From Flammeovirgaceae bacterium UBA2338 (GTDB taxonomy: Bacteria > Bacteroidota > Bacteroidia > Cytophagales > Cyclobacteriaceae), in contig DDUM01000011.1 of the NCBI GenBank assembly GCA_002344795.1, forward strand, positions 31,313 through 95,312: a stretch of DNA of 64,000 bases. The letters are read 5' to 3'. Positions 8,600 to 18,108 of this stretch are shown here, one piece after another. The notes under the pieces are model-generated. The model saw nothing but the letters and a program-made list of their open reading frames with translations. It made no database searches and had not been told where the DNA came from. Positions within the stretch are counted from its first letter, which is position 1. The number at the start of each line of letters is the position of its first letter. The translations under genes were made by a program, and so were the position numbers.

Positions 8600-11092
8600 G
8601 TGGCAGAAGATACACCCGATTCAGAAGCTGGAAAACAGCGAATAATTCCCATAAATATTGAAGATGAAATGAGAGGCGCCTACATCGATTATTCGATGTC
8701 GGTAATCATTTCCAGGGCATTACCAGACGTGCGTGACGGTCTTAAGCCGGTTCACAGGAGGGTACTTTACGGAATGCAGGATCTTGGGGTGAACCATAAC
8801 AAGCCTTATAAGAAGTCTGCCCGTATTGTCGGAGAGGTACTCGGTAAGTACCATCCACATGGTGATGCCTCGGTATATGAAACCATGGTGCGTATGGCTC
8901 AGGACTGGTCTTTGCGCTATACCCTCGTAGATGGCCAGGGTAACTTCGGATCAGTTGATGGAGATTTTGCCGCTGCCATGCGATATACAGAAGCCAGGCT
9001 AAAGCGAATTGCTGAGGAGCTCCTGGCAGATATTAACAAAGATACAGTTGACTTTCAGCCCAACTTTGATGACTCCCTCACTGAACCCACAGTGTTACCA
9101 GCAAAGATACCTAACCTGTTGATCAACGGGTCTTCAGGTATAGCAGTAGGGATGGCCACCAACATGGCACCCCATAACCTCAGGGAAGTGGTAGATGGAA
9201 TTATTGCCTACATCGATAAGCGCGACATTACCATTCCTGAATTGATGGAATACATTAAAGGGCCAGATTTTCCAACAGGCGGAATCATTTATGGTTATGC
9301 AGGTGTTCAGCAAGGATTTCTGACTGGAAGAGGCCGTGTGTTGATGAGAGGAAAGGCAGAAATCGTTACAAATGACAATGGCAAGACCCAGATCATAGTA
9401 ACCGAAATACCTTATATGGTGAATAAGGCTACAATGATTGAGCGCACAGCAGCACTGGTCAACGAAAAGAAAATAGAAGGAATTACCGATTTGCGCGATG
9501 AGTCAGACAGAGATGGCTACAGAGTTGTCTATGACCTGAGAAGAGATGCGATCCCGAATATCGTACTTAACAATCTTTATAAATATACACAGCTTCAATC
9601 TTCATTTGGAGTAAACAATGTGGCACTGGTTAAGGGTAGACCGGAAACGTTGAACCTGTTGGACATGATTGTCCATTTTGTGGACCATCGTCACGAAGTG
9701 GTTATCCGCAGAACCAGGTACGACCTGAATGAAGCGGAGAAGAGGGCTCATATTCTTGAAGGATACCTTATCGCTTTAGACAACCTTGATGAAGTCATTG
9801 CGTTGATCAGAAATTCGAAAGACCCTGATGTAGCCAGGACAGGTCTGATTGAGCGATTCAAACTGACAGAAATACAGGCCAAGGCAATCCTTGAGATGCG
9901 CCTACAGAGGTTAACTGGTCTCGAAAGAGAGAAGATTGAAAACGAGTACAAAGAACTAAAAGCACTTATCGCTCATCTTAATGAGGTACTGAATAATGAA
10001 TCCATGAGAATGGATATTATCAAAACTGAGTTACTGGATATTAAAGAACGCTATGGTGACGAAAGAAGAACTGAGATCGTTCATAGCGATGATGACCTCA
10101 CAGTAGAAGACATGATTCCGAATGAAGATATGGTGATCACGATATCCAATCAGGGTTATGTGAAAAGGACTGTGCTTACTGATTATCGTACGCAGGGAAG
10201 AGGAGGAATTGGCTCGAAGGCTGTAACCACTAAAGAAGATGATTTTACAGAACATCTTTTTGTAGCACAGGCGCATAATTACCTGCTCATATTTACTGCG
10301 TTTGGAAAAGTATATTGGAAGAAGGTATATGAAATACCTGAGGGCAGTAAGACTTCCAAAGGCCGGGCCATTCAAAATTTATTGAACATTGAGGCAGGGG
10401 ATACTGTACGTGCAGTACTTAAAATCAAGGATCTTTCAGATGAGACGTACACGAGTTCCAACTATGTCATTTTGTGTACTCAAAAAGGAATTATTAAAAA
10501 GACTTCTTTGGCATCATTCTCACGACCCAGGGCCAATGGCATCACGGCCATCACGATACATGAAGGAGATAAGTTACTCACTGCCGCCCTTACCAATGGA
10601 CAAAATCATATCATTATTGCAAAGAGTGAAGGTAAGGCTGTTCACTTCAATGAATCTGACGTTCGGCCAATGGGTAGAACTGCATCAGGGGTAAGAGGAG
10701 TAACCCTGGAGTCGGAAGCAGACAAAGTGATAGGGATGATTTGTATCACCGGAAAGGATGCCAACGTATTGGTGATTTCGGAAAAGGGATATGGTAAAAG
10801 GTCTTCGATTGAAGATTATCGCATCACCAGAAGAGGGGGAAAAGGCGTAAAAACGATCAATATCACCGAAAAAACTGGCAAGCTTGTTGCAATTAAGATA
10901 GTAGGTGATGATGACGAACTGATGATTATCAACAGGTCTGGTATCAGTATCCGTATAAAAGTTGACGAACTTAGGATAATGGGCAGAGCCACTCAGGGAG
11001 TTAGGGTCATCAAATTAAACGATGAGGATGCGATTTCTTCCGTTGAAAAAATTCAAAAAATGGAAGAACCGGATTCGACAATAACGGAGTAA
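8600..11092 (+). CDS. gyrA: DNA gyrase subunit A
   Basis: This is the breakage-reunion subunit of gyrase, acting with GyrB to introduce negative supercoils. The 830-residue length is normal. The N-terminal domain shows LPDVRDGLKPVHRR and the quinolone-determining region HPHGDASVYE (residues 85-94). QGNFGSVDGD precedes the catalytic Tyr129 in AAMRYTEARL. The C-terminal beta-pinwheel carries a GyrA-box-like QGRGGIGS and several blades with repeated RxTxxGVRG patterns. The start is GTG at 8600. The residue equivalent to E. coli Ser83 is Ala90. A TPR gene follows 34 bases downstream and may be co-transcribed. Confidence 0.98.
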   Translation: MAEDTPDSEAGKQRIIPINIEDEMRGAYIDYSMSVIISRALPDVRDGLKPVHRRVLYGMQDLGVNHNKPYKKSARIVGEVLGKYHPHGDASVYETMVRMAQDWSLRYTLVDGQGNFGSVDGDFAAAMRYTEARLKRIAEELLADINKDTVDFQPNFDDSLTEPTVLPAKIPNLLINGSSGIAVGMATNMAPHNLREVVDGIIAYIDKRDITIPELMEYIKGPDFPTGGIIYGYAGVQQGFLTGRGRVLMRGKAEIVTNDNGKTQIIVTEIPYMVNKATMIERTAALVNEKKIEGITDLRDESDRDGYRVVYDLRRDAIPNIVLNNLYKYTQLQSSFGVNNVALVKGRPETLNLLDMIVHFVDHRHEVVIRRTRYDLNEAEKRAHILEGYLIALDNLDEVIALIRNSKDPDVARTGLIERFKLTEIQAKAILEMRLQRLTGLEREKIENEYKELKALIAHLNEVLNNESMRMDIIKTELLDIKERYGDERRTEIVHSDDDLTVEDMIPNEDMVITISNQGYVKRTVLTDYRTQGRGGIGSKAVTTKEDDFTEHLFVAQAHNYLLIFTAFGKVYWKKVYEIPEGSKTSKGRAIQNLLNIEAGDTVRAVLKIKDLSDETYTSSNYVILCTQKGIIKKTSLASFSRPRANGITAITIHEGDKLLTAALTNGQNHIIIAKSEGKAVHFNESDVRPMGRTASGVRGVTLESEADKVIGMICITGKDANVLVISEKGYGKRSSIEDYRITRRGGKGVKTINITEKTGKLVAIKIVGDDDELMIINRSGISIRIKVDELRIMGRATQGVRVIKLNDEDAISSVEKIQKMEEPDSTITE

Positions 11093-11126
11093 ACTGATAA
11101 ATTTGCTTACTAATAAACCTATTAAA

Positions 11127-12308
11127 ATGAAAAAATTACTTCTCTTTATTTTTATTATACCCTTCGTAGCGGCAGCCCAAAAGCCGATAAAGCCGAGTTT
11201 GCCAAAAGCAGAAAAGGCGCTGCGTGCAGGCGATTTTACTGAAGCGAAAGCCATCATTGATGCTACCGTTGCCAGTGAAAAATTCGCCAGCAATGCGAAA
11301 GCCTGGTACTTGAAAGGTTTGATTTATGCTGGTATTGATACCACAAGCAATGAATCGGCCAAATCATTGATTGCTGATCCATTCCCGGATGCTAAGGAAG
11401 CTTTTGAAAAAGCATATGCCTTGGATAAAGATAAGGGCAGTTTTATTAATGGGACAAATGGTTTTCCATTGCTTACCGATCAGGTAAACGCATATATGGC
11501 TCAAAAATACTTTGAGAAGGGCTTGAAAGCTTATCAGGATGATAAAGACTACGCTGAAGCCCTGAAGCAAGTGGAGCGTACTTTGTATTTTGTACCGAAA
11601 GACACTTCTATTTTGTTAAATGCTGGGTTGTTCTTTGCACCATCTGCTGATGAACACCAAAAATCTATTGATTACCTGCAACGTTATATTGATGAAGGAG
11701 GTGCTTCAACAGATGCATACACGATGATATTCAGTGCTTATCGTGATCAAATTAAGGACAATGAAAAAGCTTTGGCAACGGTGAAAGCCGCTATGAAATC
11801 CTTTCCTAACAACAAAGAGTTTCCAAAGTACGAATTAGACATGTACATAAGAATGGGCAAGTTACAAGAAGCCAAGATGGCTATGGAACGCCAGGCTGCC
11901 AATGATCCTAATGATCATGAAACAAGATACTTTTTGGGAGTGATTAATCAGCAGTTGGGCAATAATGAAGAGGCCAGAAAATGGTATGACGAGTCTGTAA
12001 AGTTAGACCCTAAATATTTTGAGCCACGTTTGGCTATTGCCGAGTTGGTACATTTAGATGCTAAAAAAGTAAAGGCTGAAATGAATCAGCTAGGTATTAC
12101 CGCTGAGGACAAGAAGAAACGCCTTGAATTGGATAAAGTATTGGTTGAGAATTTGAAGAAAGCATTGCCTTATTGGGAGGCTTGTGAGAAATTAAGCCCT
12201 GATGATGAAAAAGTTTTGGATAATTTATACTCTATCTATAGCGACCTTGATATGCAGGCCCAGGTAACGCGTATTGAAAAGAAAATGAAAGCATTGGGAT
12301 TGTACTAA
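11127..12308 (+). CDS. Exported TPR-repeat protein
   Basis: The signal peptide MKKLLLFIFIIPFVAAAQ ends in A-A-Q, so the protein is periplasmic or outer-membrane associated. The mature ~375 residues are helical with tetratricopeptide-like units throughout (for example ALRAGDFTEAKAIID, AWYLKGLIYAGI, KLQEAKMAMERQAA, YFLGVINQQLGN, EEARKWYDESVKL). TPR arrays usually mediate protein-protein contacts, and no catalytic domain is seen. The ATG at 11127 is preferred over an in-frame TTG at 11103 because it begins the signal peptide directly. It lies close behind gyrA and ends at a strong terminator. Its partner is unknown. Confidence 0.8.
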   Translation: MKKLLLFIFIIPFVAAAQKPIKPSLPKAEKALRAGDFTEAKAIIDATVASEKFASNAKAWYLKGLIYAGIDTTSNESAKSLIADPFPDAKEAFEKAYALDKDKGSFINGTNGFPLLTDQVNAYMAQKYFEKGLKAYQDDKDYAEALKQVERTLYFVPKDTSILLNAGLFFAPSADEHQKSIDYLQRYIDEGGASTDAYTMIFSAYRDQIKDNEKALATVKAAMKSFPNNKEFPKYELDMYIRMGKLQEAKMAMERQAANDPNDHETRYFLGVINQQLGNNEEARKWYDESVKLDPKYFEPRLAIAELVHLDAKKVKAEMNQLGITAEDKKKRLELDKVLVENLKKALPYWEACEKLSPDDEKVLDNLYSIYSDLDMQAQVTRIEKKMKALGLY

Positions 12309-12330
12309 TCAATATATAATTAGTATTTAA

Positions 12331-12360
12331 AAGAGGCCGCGGGAAACTGGGCCTCTTTTT
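12331..12360 (+). terminator. Intrinsic terminator after gyrA-TPR
   Basis: AAGAGGCC (12331-12338) pairs with GGCCTCTT (12350-12357), followed by a T run reaching 12361. It sits 22 bases after the TPR stop and between convergent genes. The A run on the left could let it also serve the ClC gene on the other strand. Confidence 0.85.
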
Positions 12361-12380
12361 GTTTCTATCCATTTACTTCG

Positions 12381-14159
12381 TTAGCTGGAGCGGAGTAACT
12401 CTACCCTGTACTCCGAAAGGATACTTGATTTTGATAGGAAACCAATGTATCTGTCGTTTTCAATAATAGGCAAGTTCCATTGCCCTGTATCTTCAAACTT
12501 CTTTAACACAGAGTTAAGGCTCTCGTCTGGTGAGATTACAGCCAGCGGCCGGGTCATGATTTCTTTGACCACAATTTTATCGTACAACTCCTGGTTGAAC
12601 ATCATTTCTTTTACACTATCCAGCAATATTACCCCCACCAGCTCTTGATCTTCATTTACTACCGGGAATAAGTTTCTCCTGGATTTGGTGATGGCTGACA
12701 CAAGTGACCGAAGATTATCATCAGGTTTCACGGCCTGAAAATCTGTTTCAATCATATTTTCGAGATTGAGCTTGCTCAACAAATATTTGTCCCTGTTCTC
12801 TACAGATAGGTTCATCTTGTTGGCCAGTTTCTTATTCTCCATGGACAGTGGTTCAAAGTATTTCATGATGATGTTGCTGAAAGCAGCTACGATCATTAAT
12901 GGAATCATAAGGTTATAACCGCCCGTGATTTCTGCTATAAGGAATATAGCGGTTAATGGTGCGTAGAATACGCCACTTAGGATACCTGCCATGGCAACCA
13001 GTGTAAAATTAGCCTGTGGAATTTTGGCCCATCCGCTCACATTGACAAAGTGCGAAAAGGTGTAACCCAGATAGGCACCGACACAAAGTGAAGGGGCAAA
13101 ATTGCCTCCGTTGCCTCCACTACCTAATGTTATGGCTGTAGCAAATACCTTTATCAACATTAGGCCTATAAGAAAAATCAATCCCGCCCCTTCTGTGGTT
13201 ATCAATGATTGGAGGATGCTGTTTTGAAAAAGATACTGATGATTGGACGAGGCAAGTTCTTTGATGCCTTCATACCCTTCACCATAAAGTGGAGGAAATA
13301 GAATGAGCAAAACTGCAAGAATAAGTCCACCTCCGATTACTTTGATGTAGGTATTGGATATAGAGGAAACGCGATGCTCTACTTTAGTAAACATTCGTGT
13401 ATAATAGAGGGATACTAACCCCGCCAGGATTCCCAATAGAATGTAAAACGGTGTGTTGTAATAATCAAAAGGCTGCACACCGCTGAATGAAAGTAAGACG
13501 CCTTCCCCAAGAATAATTTTAGAAAACAAAGCGCCTGAGGCGGCTGAGATAATTAGAGGTATAAATACAGAAACCGATATGTCAGTTAATAACACTTCTA
13601 TGGCGAATAGCACTCCAGCGATGGGAGAATTAAAAGCACCGGCTATTGCCGCGGCTGCGCCACAGGCCAAAAGCATGGTTCGATCTTTATAACTGAGGTG
13701 GTAGGTTTTACTGTAATTCGACCCAATGGCAGCGCCAGAACTTACCATAGGAGACTCAAGCCCTACTGAACCCCCAAAACCAACCGTAAATGCACTTGAG
13801 ATGACATGTGAGTAGATCGAAGATTTAGGGAGTACACTTGATTTTTTAGCAATTGCATAAACGATATCGGCACTTCCTTTGGAGAACTCCTCCTTTTTAA
13901 TGAAATATTTGATGTACAGCACTGTAATGGTGAGCCCCACTAGTGGGAGGAGTGTGAACAAAAAGAAATCTTCGTAGTTGCTGGAATATTTTGCTACGAA
14001 GGTATTGATATTGTGTGCAAAGAGCTTGAGGATAACAGCAGCAAGACCACTCGAGAGCCCAACAAGAATACTGGAGAGTATTAGGAATTGCTTTTCATTG
14101 AGCCGCCTTTGCAGGTAACGAAGTACATGGGTAAACACCCTATGAATTCTTCTAAACAT
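12381..14159 (-). CDS. ClC-family chloride channel/transporter with two CBS domains
   Basis: This 592-residue membrane protein has about ten or more helices (residues 25-440) followed by two CBS domains (about 460-590, with TRPLAVISPDESL in the second). ClC hallmarks are GGSVGLESP, with the gating Glu at residue 135, and GSGGNGGNFAPSL. The intracellular proton glutamate of E. coli ClcA (Glu203) aligns with Val189 in FAIEVLL, as in many ClC channels. The usual GSGIP filter is replaced by a KGSADI-like segment. Chloride or another small anion is the likely substrate. CBS pairs often bind adenine nucleotides and gate transport. Channel versus exchanger behaviour cannot be fixed from sequence. 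Confidence 0.88.
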   Translation of the reverse strand: MFRRIHRVFTHVLRYLQRRLNEKQFLILSSILVGLSSGLAAVILKLFAHNINTFVAKYSSNYEDFFLFTLLPLVGLTITVLYIKYFIKKEEFSKGSADIVYAIAKKSSVLPKSSIYSHVISSAFTVGFGGSVGLESPMVSSGAAIGSNYSKTYHLSYKDRTMLLACGAAAAIAGAFNSPIAGVLFAIEVLLTDISVSVFIPLIISAASGALFSKIILGEGVLLSFSGVQPFDYYNTPFYILLGILAGLVSLYYTRMFTKVEHRVSSISNTYIKVIGGGLILAVLLILFPPLYGEGYEGIKELASSNHQYLFQNSILQSLITTEGAGLIFLIGLMLIKVFATAITLGSGGNGGNFAPSLCVGAYLGYTFSHFVNVSGWAKIPQANFTLVAMAGILSGVFYAPLTAIFLIAEITGGYNLMIPLMIVAAFSNIIMKYFEPLSMENKKLANKMNLSVENRDKYLLSKLNLENMIETDFQAVKPDDNLRSLVSAITKSRRNLFPVVNEDQELVGVILLDSVKEMMFNQELYDKIVVKEIMTRPLAVISPDESLNSVLKKFEDTGQWNLPIIENDRYIGFLSKSSILSEYRVELLRSS

Positions 14160-14266
14160 CCAATAATGTAGAAAAAGGTTTAAACGAAACCTTAAATTAG
14201 TTTAGTTTTGAATAGACTCCTAAAGATTGAGAGAGTATTAGGACGTATTAAATCCATTTGTGTATC

Positions 14267-15208
14267 ATGGCAAATATTGTAAAAGTTGGGATTGGTCAGT
14301 TTAGCTCTGTACACCTCAACCTGCCAGAAAGCTTACATAAGCTAGAATCCATAGTGGCCGATGCATCTCAACAAGGAGTTAAACTATTGGTAGTAGGTGA
14401 GACATGGTTATCAGGATACCCCTCCTGGTTGGATCATTGTACCAATGTCTCACAGTGGGATGGTAAGGAAATGAAAGAGGTTTACCTGCAATTTTATAAT
14501 AGCAGTGTTGACATCAAAAGTAAAGATTTTGAGCGGGTGTGTAATATGGCCAAATCAAACAAGGTGACCATGTGCATTGGCTTGAATGAGAAAGTAAATG
14601 CAGGCCCTGGCAATGGCACTGTTTATAATAGTTTTGTTATCATCAGTCATGAAGGCGAGTTGCTCAATCACCACCGGAAGTTAATGCCAACGTTCACTGA
14701 AAAAATGTTGTACGGACTAGGTGATGGGCATGGCCTAAAAGCGGTTGACACAGAAGTAGGAAGGGTAGGTGCCAGTATTTGTTGGGAACATTGGATGCCT
14801 TTGACCCGTCAGGCATTGCATGATTCAGGTGAACATATTCATATCGCTTTATGGCCAAAAGTTCATGAGATGCACCAGGTTGCCAGCCGGCAATATGCTT
14901 TTGAGGGGAGATGCTTTGTTTTGGCTGCTGGGCAAATGTTAAAGGCCTCTGATTTTCCGAAATCATTGGAACAACCTGACTATTTGAAGTCAGACCTCGA
15001 TCAATGGACGCTCAATGGTGGTAGTTGTGTGGTGACACCAAATGGTAGTTACCTTGTGGAGCCAGTGTTTGATGAAGAGAAATTAATTATCTGCGAATTG
15101 AATTTGGATGAAGCCATCAAAGAACGCATGACTTTAGATACTTCAGGACACTATCAGCGCAGAGATGTATTTGATTTTAAAGTAGACCGTAGCCGAATGA
15201 ATGACTAG
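14267..15208 (+). CDS. Nitrilase-branch carbon-nitrogen hydrolase
   Basis: This is a cytosolic hydrolase of the nitrilase superfamily. The catalytic triad is visible as Glu45 in VVGETWLSGYP, Lys138 in HHRKLMPT and Cys172 in SICWEHWMPL. The exact wording of these motifs (HRKLMPTFTEKMLYGLGDG and CWEHWMP) matches true nitrilases and cyanide-converting enzymes rather than amidases or Nit/Fhit relatives. An aliphatic or aromatic nitrile converted to acid plus ammonia is therefore the likely reaction. The length of 313 residues fits. The ATG at 14267 is preferred to a TTG at 14258. The gene overlaps the convergent SDR gene by 4 bases. Confidence 0.85.
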   Translation: MANIVKVGIGQFSSVHLNLPESLHKLESIVADASQQGVKLLVVGETWLSGYPSWLDHCTNVSQWDGKEMKEVYLQFYNSSVDIKSKDFERVCNMAKSNKVTMCIGLNEKVNAGPGNGTVYNSFVIISHEGELLNHHRKLMPTFTEKMLYGLGDGHGLKAVDTEVGRVGASICWEHWMPLTRQALHDSGEHIHIALWPKVHEMHQVASRQYAFEGRCFVLAAGQMLKASDFPKSLEQPDYLKSDLDQWTLNGGSCVVTPNGSYLVEPVFDEEKLIICELNLDEAIKERMTLDTSGHYQRRDVFDFKVDRSRMND

Positions 15209-15897
15209 GATTTACCATAAACTTTTATTACTGGCTCCCTTAACGCCATGCCTTTCTCTGATGTGGCAAATTCCATAATTTCAGCAATATCTTCAGGTTT
15301 TACCCATAAATCGGTATTGGTTTTTGGCATTGCCTTACGATTGTCAGGAGTATCGATTATACTGGGTACGAAAACAGAAGAAACAATATTTTTTTCTTTC
15401 CCTTCTTCATTAAGTATTTCAGCCAATTTAAATACAAGTGTTTTAGAAAGGGCATAGGCCAGAACACCTTTGCCGGCCTTTGCATCCAGGGAGGGTCTTG
15501 AGCCTACGAAAACAATTTTACCTCCGTCTTTTTGCTTTGCCATTTGATTAAACAAAACTCTTGCTGAGTAATAAGCCGTTTCAAAGTTGAGACTTATCAT
15601 TTTCTTAATCAATGTTCCATCGGTATTATTAATGGTACCCATCGCAAATCCTCCCACCAATAATAGTGCAGTATCAATAGTTTGATGATCCTTAATCACC
15701 TGATCCATCACCTCTTGTGTATTGGATTCATCCATCAGGTCTGCATTATAAACACTGACAGGCGAAATGGTAGTGTAAGAAAGTTTTTTGCCTGGTGAAA
15801 GAATAGCAACAATTTGATGCCCTTTTTTCTGGAATGAAGTAATGCATGCCTTGCCCAATATTCCTCCTGCCCCTGTAATTACAATTTTTTTCACCAT
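15205..15897 (-). CDS. Short-chain dehydrogenase/reductase (SDR)
   Basis: This 230-residue NAD(P)-dependent oxidoreductase has a Rossmann fold. The cofactor-binding loop ITGAGGILGKA is at the N-terminus, and LLLVGGFAMG lies where SDRs usually have NNAG. The catalytic Ser is in FVGSRPSL and the catalytic Tyr/Lys in YALSK. The substrate is unknown. It is convergent with the nitrilase gene (4-base overlap) and divergent from a small lipoprotein gene, so it is probably transcribed alone. Confidence 0.85.
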   Translation of the reverse strand: MVKKIVITGAGGILGKACITSFQKKGHQIVAILSPGKKLSYTTISPVSVYNADLMDESNTQEVMDQVIKDHQTIDTALLLVGGFAMGTINNTDGTLIKKMISLNFETAYYSARVLFNQMAKQKDGGKIVFVGSRPSLDAKAGKGVLAYALSKTLVFKLAEILNEEGKEKNIVSSVFVPSIIDTPDNRKAMPKTNTDLWVKPEDIAEIMEFATSEKGMALREPVIKVYGKS

Positions 15898-15956
15898 CTT
15901 TAATAGTCAAGTCAATTAATGTTATCAATAAATTTAAGAATATTAAACTACTCCCT

Positions 15957-16430
15957 ATGAAATACATTGCAATCATCACTTTATGTTCTTTACTTTTCTT
16001 TAGCTGTTCCGACCAGCAAAAGAGCAATCCTATTACTGAAAATGAAGTAAATGAGTTGGTGGATGGTTGGCTAACCCTCTGGAGTAGTTATGATCTTGAC
16101 TTATTGGATTCAATATTTTGGAATGATGCTGATATGACCTATTTCTCTTCGGAGAAGCGAGGACTGATCAAAGGATTCAATGAAATGCGACCCCACCATG
16201 AAGGATTTGGCTTTGTATCTGGTGGTATGAAACCATCAAAAGAACTTTGGCTGGAAGATATAGATGTGACACTACAGCCTGATTTTGCTGTAGTAGGTGC
16301 CATTTGGTATTTTGGGGACAGAACATTACCAAAAGACAGTGTTCAGAATGGCCCAGTTAGTTTTGTGCTCCTAAGGAACAATGAGGGTGTGGTAAAAATT
16401 GCCCACACCCACTTTGCTAATTATGAGTAG
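15957..16430 (+). CDS. Small lipoprotein with SnoaL/NTF2-like domain
   Basis: This 157-residue protein has a lipobox ending LFFSC (Cys17). The mature region fits the cone-shaped NTF2-like fold: an N-terminal helix (ENEVNELVDGWLTLWSSYDLD), then strands around DADMTYFSSEKRGLIKGF and a final VKIAHTHFANYE. The pattern resembles DUF4440/SnoaL-like proteins, which include enzymes and binding proteins. No catalytic assignment is possible. It is convergent with the S10 carboxypeptidase gene, only 10 bases apart. Confidence 0.7.
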   Translation: MKYIAIITLCSLLFFSCSDQQKSNPITENEVNELVDGWLTLWSSYDLDLLDSIFWNDADMTYFSSEKRGLIKGFNEMRPHHEGFGFVSGGMKPSKELWLEDIDVTLQPDFAVVGAIWYFGDRTLPKDSVQNGPVSFVLLRNNEGVVKIAHTHFANYE

Positions 16431-16440
16431 CGAATTAGTG

Positions 16441-17949
16441 CTACTTTGTTGTTAAGAACTTGCGAATATCGGTAGCTAGTTTAACTAAATCAGGTTCATG
16501 AATGTACATCATGTGACCTGCTTCATAGTAGGTGAGCGTAACCTGATCTTTTAAAATGCCATTGCGTGCAAATGTATATTCTGCATCAAAGAATGGACAT
16601 ATCAAATCGTAATAACCACTGGCTACCAGTACTTTCAGGTCTTTGTTTCTCCGCATGGAATCACCCAGCTTCCTGGCTACATTAACGTAGCTTGGCTCCC
16701 AGTAGCGTCCATCAGCCACATCTCTCCACCGCCACTTAGAACTCAGTTCACCATTGGAAGTAATGTAGGGCCGGTCCATTTCTACCTTGAGTTGACTGGC
16801 CAAATAGTGATTGATAGTGGCACCGTAGGCTCCACTAATATTATAACTCGATGGGTCCCCTAGTGTAGCCCGGTCTGCTACCTTATCGTACTCGTTACCT
16901 TTGTATCGACCATCTAACTGACCGATTGTAATTCCCTGATCTCTGAGTAATTCCTTTCTAAATCTTGGCATCAGTAACCTGATATCTGTTTGCTCTATGT
17001 ACTTTTTTGAAAGTCCTGTGAAGTATACCATTCGGTCAACAATATGATTTCTTTCCGCATCTGTTAGCCGAGTTCCTTTGTATAGAGCAGCTACATATTC
17101 ATCCAGCGCAAATTTTCTTGCCTCTTCGACAAATACTTCCAGGGTTTTCCCTTGTCCTGCCTTTTTGTGATACCATGCGGTAGCTGCCATACTCGGAAAA
17201 TAAGTAACATAGGAAACAATATTGTCGTGTGTTGAAGTAGAACCTTGATAATCCAATGCCTGAGAAATCAGAATCAATCCATTCAATGACATTTCCTGAC
17301 CGCCACCTTCCAATTCATAATTAACGGCAGCAGCCCTTGTTGTACCAAAACTCTCTCCGGCAATATATTTTGGCGAGTTCCATCTTCTATTCTTTGTTAC
17401 CCATTCGCGCATAAAAGCAGCAATTGATTTTGCATCCTCCATCAAGCCCCAGTAATCTTCGGTTTTACCTTTTCCGATCACTCTGCTGTATCCTGTTCCA
17501 ACCGGATCAATAAACACCAAATCAGTAATGTCAAGCATTCCATGGCTATTGTTGATGAGCGGGTAGGGGGCTCCACCATCATCTTGAGAGGCATCACTGT
17601 CCACTTTGGTAATTTGTGGGCCAAAGAAACCCATATGAAGCCAAACCGATGCAGAACCGGGGCCTCCATTAAAAACGAATGTGACAGGACGATTGGTGTT
17701 TTCAGCACCATCCAACTTATAGGTTACAGACCAGATTGAAGCGACCGGTTCTCCATCCTCGCTTTTCAAATAGGTTTCTCCAGCAACAGCCTTATATTTT
17801 ATGAGTTTACCACCGAAGGTTCCCTGATGTGTTGTTACGAATTCTTTTGCTTCAGGTATCGGTTTAGCTTCTTCTTTTTTCTGTTCTTGTGCCTGAATTA
17901 GTGTAAACGAACAGAGTATGATAATGATGATTGAATAAACAGTTTTCAT
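16441..17949 (-). CDS. Exported serine carboxypeptidase-like (S10) peptidase
   Basis: A signal peptide (MKTVYSIIIIILCSFTLIQAQ) directs this 502-residue enzyme out of the cytoplasm. The alpha/beta-hydrolase fold of family S10 is clear: FNGGPGSASVWLHMGFFGP gives the oxyanion region, GESFGTTRAA the nucleophilic Ser, SGYYDLICPFFD the Asp, and YEAGHMMYIHEPD the catalytic His. It would remove C-terminal residues from peptides in the periplasm or outside. The length is normal, with no truncation. It stands alone on the minus strand with ~160 non-coding bases upstream. Confidence 0.9.
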   Translation of the reverse strand: MKTVYSIIIIILCSFTLIQAQEQKKEEAKPIPEAKEFVTTHQGTFGGKLIKYKAVAGETYLKSEDGEPVASIWSVTYKLDGAENTNRPVTFVFNGGPGSASVWLHMGFFGPQITKVDSDASQDDGGAPYPLINNSHGMLDITDLVFIDPVGTGYSRVIGKGKTEDYWGLMEDAKSIAAFMREWVTKNRRWNSPKYIAGESFGTTRAAAVNYELEGGGQEMSLNGLILISQALDYQGSTSTHDNIVSYVTYFPSMAATAWYHKKAGQGKTLEVFVEEARKFALDEYVAALYKGTRLTDAERNHIVDRMVYFTGLSKKYIEQTDIRLLMPRFRKELLRDQGITIGQLDGRYKGNEYDKVADRATLGDPSSYNISGAYGATINHYLASQLKVEMDRPYITSNGELSSKWRWRDVADGRYWEPSYVNVARKLGDSMRRNKDLKVLVASGYYDLICPFFDAEYTFARNGILKDQVTLTYYEAGHMMYIHEPDLVKLATDIRKFLTTK

Positions 17950-18108
17950 AATATATAATTTGGTCTTGAAGATGATAATTTAACCAAATTTAATTCATGT
18001 ATCGATGAAATCTTTTTTCTGATTAATGTTTCCTTTTAATCTGACTTATATCATTTCATCTATGGTGGTAATGGCCGTTATTGCATGGTATATTAAATGC
18101 GCGCAACT

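Noticed and set aside
14213..14220. TAGTTTTG, a perfect -7 element before the nitrilase gene
   Set aside because: No TTTG box at the right distance upstream, and such an AT-rich octamer is expected by chance.
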